Origin: JBKPHS01 sp046729975
GTDB lineage: Bacteria > Actinomycetota > Thermoleophilia > Solirubrobacterales > Thermoleophilaceae
Length of the DNA: 9,772 bases
Assembly (NCBI GenBank): GCA_046729975.1
Contig: JBKPHS010000149.1
Location: forward strand, 1-9,772
Direction: 5' to 3'
Positions 6,041 to 9,772 of this stretch are shown one piece after another. A program made the position numbers and the translations under genes. Below the pieces are notes generated by a model, which did not search any database, was not told the origin of the DNA, and saw only the letters and a list, made by a program, of their open reading frames with translations. Numbering within the stretch: position 1 is the stretch's first letter; every line of letters starts with the position of its first letter.

Positions 6041-7165
6041 GTGGCCCGGAGCGTGTGCTTCAACGCGATGTACCTGGACCCCGGGCGCTCGGGTGGGCCG
6101 GAGACCTACCTGCGCGGGCTCGTGCCCGCCATCGCGGCCGAGTTTCCCGACGTGCGGCTGGGCGTGGCGACCACCCGCCGTGGCTCGCGGGCGCTTCGCG
6201 AGGCCGGCTGGGGCCATATCGCGGAGATCCACGAGCTGCCGGCGGACGAGGGCCAGCGGCCGCGCCGCCTCTTCGCGGAGCAGGTGCTGCTCCCGCGCCT
6301 GGCGCGCCGGCGTGGCTACGAGATCGTCCACAGCCTCGCCAACGTGGCGCCGCTCTACACCGACGGCGTGAGCTCGGTGCTGACCCTGCACGACGTGAAC
6401 TTCTTCAAGCTCGACACCTTCCGCTGGTCCACCAGCCTGGGCTACCGGCAGCTCACGCTGCGCTCGGGCCGCCGTGCCGACGCGCTCGTAACGGCAACTC
6501 GGGCAGCGCGCGACGAGATTTGCGAGACGCTCGGACTCGACCCCGCCTCCTTCACGATCGCCCCGCACGGCGCCGGAAGGCTGCCCGACGGCGAGCCCGC
6601 GCCGGAGGCGGAGACCCGGGAGCGCTACGAGCTCGGCGGCGGCCGCGTGGTGCTCTGCGTGGGCGCCAAGCGGCCGAGCAAGAACCAGGAGGTGCTCGTG
6701 CGGGCGCTGCGCGAGCTGCCGCGGGACTTGCTGCTCGTCCTCGCCGGCCATCCGGAGGACTACGACGCGGAGCTGCGCCGGCTCGCCGCGGAGCTCGGGG
6801 TGAGCGAGCGCGTGCGCTTTCCCGGCTACGTGCCGGACGCCGACCTCGAGGCTCTCTGGCGCCTGGCCGGCTGCATGGCGTTTCCCACGCTCGGCGAGGG
6901 CTTCGGGCTGCCGCTTGTCGAGGCGATGCAGCGCGGCGTGCCCGTCGCGGCGTCGGACATCCCGGTGCTGCGCGAGGTCGGCGGCGATGCCGCCGAGTAC
7001 TTCGACCCGCGCGATCCGGGCGACGCCGCTCGCGCGGTCACGAGCGCATTCGGGAGCGCCGCGCTGGCGCAGGCCGGGCCGCCGCGGGCGGCACGCTTCA
7101 CCTGGCCCGAGGCGGCGCGCAAAACCTTCGAGGCCTACGAGCGCGCGTTCACCGCGCGGTCGTAG
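6041..7165 (+). CDS. GT4-family glycosyltransferase
   Basis: Predicted cytoplasmic sugar transferase of 374 residues. GTG 6041 is taken as the start because the first beta strand (SVCFNAMYLDP, 4-14) follows at once; the open frame runs back to 5963 but that part is antisense to the methyltransferase start. The acceptor-side loop SGGPETYLRGL is at 17-27 and RRLFAEQVLLPRLARR at 75-90. The donor domain shows CVGAKRPSKNQEVLVRAL (206-223), GYVPDADLEALW (262-273), the E-x7-E motif in GEGFGLPLVEAM (285-296; Glu286 and Glu294) and REVGGDAAEYFDPRD (311-325). It ends EAYERAFTARS. The last 31 bp overlap the end of the minus-strand paralogue, forming a palindrome. Clearly related to the genes at 8268 (minus) and 3500 (plus). 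The donor and acceptor sugars cannot be read from sequence. Confidence 0.93.
   Translation: MARSVCFNAMYLDPGRSGGPETYLRGLVPAIAAEFPDVRLGVATTRRGSRALREAGWGHIAEIHELPADEGQRPRRLFAEQVLLPRLARRRGYEIVHSLANVAPLYTDGVSSVLTLHDVNFFKLDTFRWSTSLGYRQLTLRSGRRADALVTATRAARDEICETLGLDPASFTIAPHGAGRLPDGEPAPEAETRERYELGGGRVVLCVGAKRPSKNQEVLVRALRELPRDLLLVLAGHPEDYDAELRRLAAELGVSERVRFPGYVPDADLEALWRLAGCMAFPTLGEGFGLPLVEAMQRGVPVAASDIPVLREVGGDAAEYFDPRDPGDAARAVTSAFGSAALAQAGPPRAARFTWPEAARKTFEAYERAFTARS
7135..7165. terminator. 31-bp near-perfect palindrome in a convergent gene overlap, candidate bidirectional terminator
   Basis: Arms CTACGAGCGCGCG (7135-7147) and CGCGCGGTCGTAG (7153-7165) pair at 12 of 13 positions (single G-G mismatch, 7141/7159) around a TTCAC loop. 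The palindrome runs exactly from the stop codon of one gene to the stop codon of the other, TAG on each strand. There is no U-tract on either side, so termination would be of the U-less type. The structure is directly visible; its function as a terminator is inferred. Confidence 0.5.
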
Positions 7166-8268
7166 CTCTCGAGCGTCGCCTCCGCCGCCGACTCCCAGGT
7201 GAAGCCGGCGGCCCGCTCGCGTCCCGCCGCGGACAGCCGCTCACGCAGGTCCGGGTCGGCGAGCAGCTGCTCGACCGCGGCAGCGATGGCTTCGACGTCT
7301 TCGGGGTCGAAGTACAGCGCGGCGTCGCCGGCAACCTCGGGCAGCGAGGTCGTGTTCGAGCAGGTGACCGGAGCTCCGCGCAGCATCGCCTCGAGCACCG
7401 GCAGGCCGAAGCCCTCCGCGAGCGAGGGGAAGACGAAGCAGGCGGCGGCCCGGTAGAGCCCGTCGAGCGTGCGGTCGTCCACCCAGCCGAGCATCCTCAC
7501 CCGCTCCGCGGCGCCGACCTCCTCGGCTCGCCGCAGAAGCTCGAGCTCGTGGTCTGTCGGATAGCCGGGGATCGCGAGGACGGCCGGCCGTTCCACGCCG
7601 CCCATAGCCTCGATCAGCCGCGCGAGGTTCTTGTGGCGGCGCTTCGCGGACACCGTCAGGACGATCGGCTCCTCGCCGAGGTCGAGCGAGCGCCGGAGCT
7701 CCGCTTCCGCCAGCGGCTGGGCCTCGGCCGGCATGCCGGGCCCGTGGTGCGCCACGTCCACGCGCCCGGCGGGCACCCTCAGCGACTCGACGACGTCGTT
7801 CTTGGTCGCGAGCGAGGGCGTGAGCACGCGCGTCGACCGCCGGGCTGAGACCTCGACGAGCAGCGCCAGGCCATGCGACAGCACCCCGTGATGGGTCTCC
7901 GGGAAGCGCCGGTAGATCAGGTCGTGGATCGTGGTCACCTGCAGCGCGCCGGGCAGCGCGGGGGCTGTGGTGAAGAGGTTGTGGAGCAGCTCGGCCCGCG
8001 AGCGCCGGACCGCGCGGGGGAGCACGGTCTGCTCGCCGAGCACGCGCCTGGTGCGGCTGCGGCCGGTGACCGGTAGGCCGCGGATCTCGACCTCGCCCGC
8101 CCACGGCTCGGAAAGCAGCGAGGGCGTGCCCTCGCGCGAGCTGAAGAGCGTGAGCCGCATGCCGGGCCGCGCGGCGGCGAGCGCCGGGATCAGCCGCCGC
8201 GCGTAGGTCTCCGCGCCGCCGGTCTCGCCCGGCACGAGGTGCAGCAGGTTGAGCGCGACGTGGCGCAC
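7135..8268 (-). CDS. GT4-family glycosyltransferase
   Basis: 377-residue predicted sugar transferase, start GTG 8268, no ATG being available near the first strand (HVALNLLHLVPG, 3-14). The acceptor loop TGGAETYARRLIPAL (16-30) and RRVLGEQTVLPRAVRR (74-89) match the plus-strand paralogue at 6041. The donor domain has TVSAKRRHKNLARLIEAM (205-222), LGWVDDRTLDGLY (260-272), the E-x7-E motif AEGFGLPVLEAMLRG (284-298; Glu285 and Glu293) and LPEVAGDAALYFDPED (309-324). The C-terminus is ESYDRAVNARS. It begins 4 bp after the stop of the upstream GT4 gene, so the two should be cotranscribed and perhaps translationally coupled. The last 31 bp overlap the end of the convergent gene. The exact linkage made is unknown. 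Confidence 0.93.
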   Translation of the reverse strand: MRHVALNLLHLVPGETGGAETYARRLIPALAAARPGMRLTLFSSREGTPSLLSEPWAGEVEIRGLPVTGRSRTRRVLGEQTVLPRAVRRSRAELLHNLFTTAPALPGALQVTTIHDLIYRRFPETHHGVLSHGLALLVEVSARRSTRVLTPSLATKNDVVESLRVPAGRVDVAHHGPGMPAEAQPLAEAELRRSLDLGEEPIVLTVSAKRRHKNLARLIEAMGGVERPAVLAIPGYPTDHELELLRRAEEVGAAERVRMLGWVDDRTLDGLYRAAACFVFPSLAEGFGLPVLEAMLRGAPVTCSNTTSLPEVAGDAALYFDPEDVEAIAAAVEQLLADPDLRERLSAAGRERAAGFTWESAAEATLESYDRAVNARS

Positions 8269-8272
8269 GCAA

Positions 8273-9415
8273 CTACGAATACGTGCTTGCGAGCGTCTCG
8301 AGCGCGCTCGAGAGCGACAGCCGCTCGGCGTTGCGCTCGAACCAGGCCGCCGTCGATTGCCTGAGCTCGTCTCCGGCCTCGTGCACGCGCAGGATCGCCG
8401 CTGCGAGGTCCTCCGCCGACGCCGACGCGGCGAGCACGCCGTTCACCCCGTCCTCCACGAGCTCGCTGGCTGCGTTGTCGGGGTCGCTCACGACAACGCT
8501 CGGCGTGCCGCGGGCCGCGGCCTCGATCACGATCATGCCGAAGCCCTCGCGCCGCGACGGCAGCACCAGGCAGAGCGCCCGCTCGAGCGCCGCGTCGATG
8601 GCGTCCGCGTCCACGAACCCGGGCGCCCGCACGGCTCCATCGAGGCCGAGCGCCCCGATCGCGCTCAACACCTGGTCGCGCTCCGGGCCGTCCCCGTAGA
8701 TCTCGCCACGCAGGGCCGGCAGGCGCTCGCGCGCGCGGGCCAGCGCGGGCACAAGGGCGGGCACGCGCTTCTCGGGGATGTGACGGCCGGCGAACACGAC
8801 CAGCGGATCCACCGCCTCGCGTCTCGGCGTGTTGACCGGGCCGACGTAGAGCCCCGCGAGCATGCTCAGCTCGCCGCGGAATCCCTCCTCGCGCAGCCGC
8901 CGGACGTGCAGCTGCGAGTAGCAGAACGCCCGCTCGCTGATGCGGACCGACAGCCGCTGCACGAGCCAGCCCACTGAGCCGCCGATCCGCCCGAGGTACT
9001 CCTCCCAGTACTCGCGAGTCCAGACCTCGATCCAGTCGACCAGCAGCCGGTAGTGCCCCAGCCGCCGTAGCGCCCCCGCGGCGAGCAGCGGGAAGTAAGG
9101 GAAGGACGCCGTGTGGACCACGTCGTAGCGGCGGCCGTGGCGCAACAGGTGCAGGAACACGCCTGCGCCGAAGGCGAGCGGGGGCAGGATCCGTCGCCGC
9201 CCCCGGACGTACAGGTCCATCCGGGGCCCGACCGCAACGACGCGAACGCCGCGCACGCCCGGGTCCTCGCCCCGGGGCCACTGCCGGAGCGTGAGGTAGG
9301 TGACCTCGTGACCCTCCGCCGCAAGCCGCTCGGCCACGTTTCGGTACCAGCGCTCCGCGCCTCCCACGGTGAACGGGTAGAGGCAGTCGTAGACCAGGCA
9401 CACGCGGCGGGGCAC
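8273..9415 (-). CDS. GT4-family glycosyltransferase
   Basis: Predicted sugar transferase, about 380 residues from GTG 9415. TTG 9433 (386 residues) and GTG 9403 are alternatives; 9415 is preferred because it puts the first strand (RRVCLVYDC) near the N-terminus and avoids a TTG. Residues below count from the TTG. The acceptor loop TVGGAERWYRNVAERLA is at 22-38. Then come VVHTASFPYFPLLAAG (105-120) and an aromatic-rich stretch LVDWIEVWTREYWEEYLG (131-148) typical of this subgroup. The donor domain shows FAGRHIPEKRVPALVPAL (214-231), GEIYGDGPERD (243-253), the E-x7-E motif REGFGMIVIEAAARGTP (295-311; Glu296 and Glu304) and ELVEDGVNGVL (324-334). It is first in a two-gene minus unit and divergent from the GT2 gene. 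It is more distant from the three other GT4 proteins than they are from each other. Specificity unknown. Confidence 0.9.
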   Translation of the reverse strand: MPRRVCLVYDCLYPFTVGGAERWYRNVAERLAAEGHEVTYLTLRQWPRGEDPGVRGVRVVAVGPRMDLYVRGRRRILPPLAFGAGVFLHLLRHGRRYDVVHTASFPYFPLLAAGALRRLGHYRLLVDWIEVWTREYWEEYLGRIGGSVGWLVQRLSVRISERAFCYSQLHVRRLREEGFRGELSMLAGLYVGPVNTPRREAVDPLVVFAGRHIPEKRVPALVPALARARERLPALRGEIYGDGPERDQVLSAIGALGLDGAVRAPGFVDADAIDAALERALCLVLPSRREGFGMIVIEAAARGTPSVVVSDPDNAASELVEDGVNGVLAASASAEDLAAAILRVHEAGDELRQSTAAWFERNAERLSLSSALETLASTYS

Positions 9416-9469
9416 GCGCGAAGGGTGGCACAAGCTCCGCTACCATCGCCCCGCGTCCGCGCGACTTCT

Positions 9470-9475
9470 TAGCCT
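9470..9475 (+). promoter_or_regulatory. Candidate -10 element (TAGCCT) for the GT2 gene
   Basis: TAGCCT fits TAnnnT and would give a leader of about 40 nt before the ATG at 9522. The same hexamer stands before the methyltransferase pair. No -35 is recognised at normal spacing, so this rests on six bases and position. Confidence 0.22.
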
Positions 9476-9504
9476 CCCGCGCGTTCCACTCTTGCCGGGC
9501 TGCC

Positions 9505-9510
9505 GAGGGG
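9505..9510 (+). promoter_or_regulatory. Ribosome-binding site (GAGGGG) for the GT2 gene
   Basis: GAGGGG lies 11 nt upstream of the ATG at 9522, slightly far but usable. It is one of the few purine-rich Shine-Dalgarno-like sites at a start codon in this window, and it supports the chosen start. Confidence 0.4.
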
Positions 9511-9521
9511 GCCCGAACGTC

Positions 9522-9772
9522 ATGAGCACCGTCGAGGACACACGTAGCTCCGCCTCCGGCGGCCAGGAGGTCGAGGGCCCGCCGGTCCCGGTCTCGATCG
9601 TGATCCCTTGCCTCAACGAGGCAGGGAACATCGAGTTCTGTGTCCGCGCCGCCCGCGAGGCGCTCGAGAAGGCCGGGCTGAGCGGCGAGGTGGTCGTCGC
9701 CGACAACGGCTCCGAGGACGGCAGCTCGGAGCTGGCCGAGCGCGCCGGCGCGCGCGTGGTCCACGAGCAGCG
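9522..9772 (+). CDS. GT2-family glycosyltransferase, N-terminal fragment running off the window
   Basis: The first 83 codons and two further bases are present, from ATG 9522. After a polar, Ser/Gly/Pro-rich leader of about 22 residues comes the GT-A nucleotide-binding start PVSIVIPCLNEAGNIEFC (23-40), and then VVVADNGSEDGSSELAERAG (57-76), in which Asp61 and the DNGS.DG pattern are the usual UDP/NDP-sugar contacts of GT2. This resembles the dolichyl/polyprenyl-phosphate sugar synthase-like branch (PCLNE...NI...V...DNGS.DGS), so it may charge polyprenyl phosphate with a sugar or add one to the glycan chain. The DxD motif, and any C-terminal membrane segments, would lie past the right edge. It is divergent from the GT4 gene at 9415 and, as far as the window shows, is the first gene of a rightward unit. 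Confidence 0.9.
   Translation, partial: MSTVEDTRSSASGGQEVEGPPVPVSIVIPCLNEAGNIEFCVRAAREALEKAGLSGEVVVADNGSEDGSSELAERAGARVVHEQ

Noticed and set aside
6005..6751. 249-residue N-terminal extension of the small methyltransferase
   Set aside because: Entirely antisense to the GT4 gene at 6041 plus the short divergent gap; the methyltransferase fold begins right at ATG 6004.
6055..7848. 597-codon plus-strand open frame
   Set aside because: Out of frame with the GT4 gene at 6041 and antisense to the next GT4; low-complexity Arg/Ala translation.
8190..9764. 524-codon minus-strand open frame
   Set aside because: Overlaps a clear GT4 gene in a different frame and extends antisense through the GT2 start; no recognisable domain.
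1..9772. Mobile elements, CRISPR, tRNA/rRNA, defence or secretion genes
   Set aside because: Looked for transposase motifs, terminal inverted repeats, spaced repeats and RNA gene features; none seen. All genes fit ordinary polysaccharide families, so I do not claim a new type of system.

Overview
This window is a GC-rich (roughly 70%), densely packed piece of a bacterial cell-surface polysaccharide locus. Almost every gene either makes, moves or decorates a lipid-linked glycan. The high GC, the frequent GTG starts, the scarcity of Shine-Dalgarno sequences, TAnnnT-like -10 elements close to start codons and the protein styles suggest an actinomycete, perhaps of the Thermoleophilia (Solirubrobacterales/Gaiellales) type. 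That placement is an inference, since the window holds no rRNA or other marker gene.

Layout from left to right. (1) Minus strand: a nucleotide-sugar dehydrogenase whose C-terminus is cut off by the window edge, preceded in its transcript by a WecG/TagA-family (GT26) glycosyltransferase, and then, after a 171-bp gap, by a Wzx-type flippase. (2) Plus strand: a GT4 glycosyltransferase divergent from the flippase, with only 21 bp between the start codons. (3) Minus strand: two small class I SAM methyltransferases, the second ending in an 11-bp tail-to-tail overlap with that GT4. (4) Plus strand: a second GT4 enzyme, divergent from the methyltransferases across 36 bp. (5) Minus strand: two more GT4 enzymes 4 bp apart or slightly further, the downstream one overlapping tail-to-tail by 31 bp with its plus-strand paralogue. 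(6) Plus strand: the first 83 codons of a GT2 glycosyltransferase running off the right edge.

Together these fit a Wzx-dependent pathway. The dehydrogenase would supply a uronic-acid nucleotide sugar (its pairing with GT26 hints at UDP-ManNAcA). The GT26, GT4 and GT2 enzymes would build a repeat unit on undecaprenyl phosphate at the cytoplasmic face. One or both methyltransferases may cap or modify sugars, and the flippase would export the unit. No polymerase (Wzy), initiating phosphoglycosyltransferase or chain-length regulator is visible here, so they would lie outside the window.

The gene families are all known. What stands out is the architecture. Strand switches between almost every one or two genes, start-to-start gaps are tiny, and one 31-bp near-perfect palindrome encodes the C-termini of two paralogous proteins on opposite strands. 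I see no tRNA, rRNA, CRISPR array, insertion sequence, integrase or phage gene, and no gene-free stretch longer than about 171 bp.
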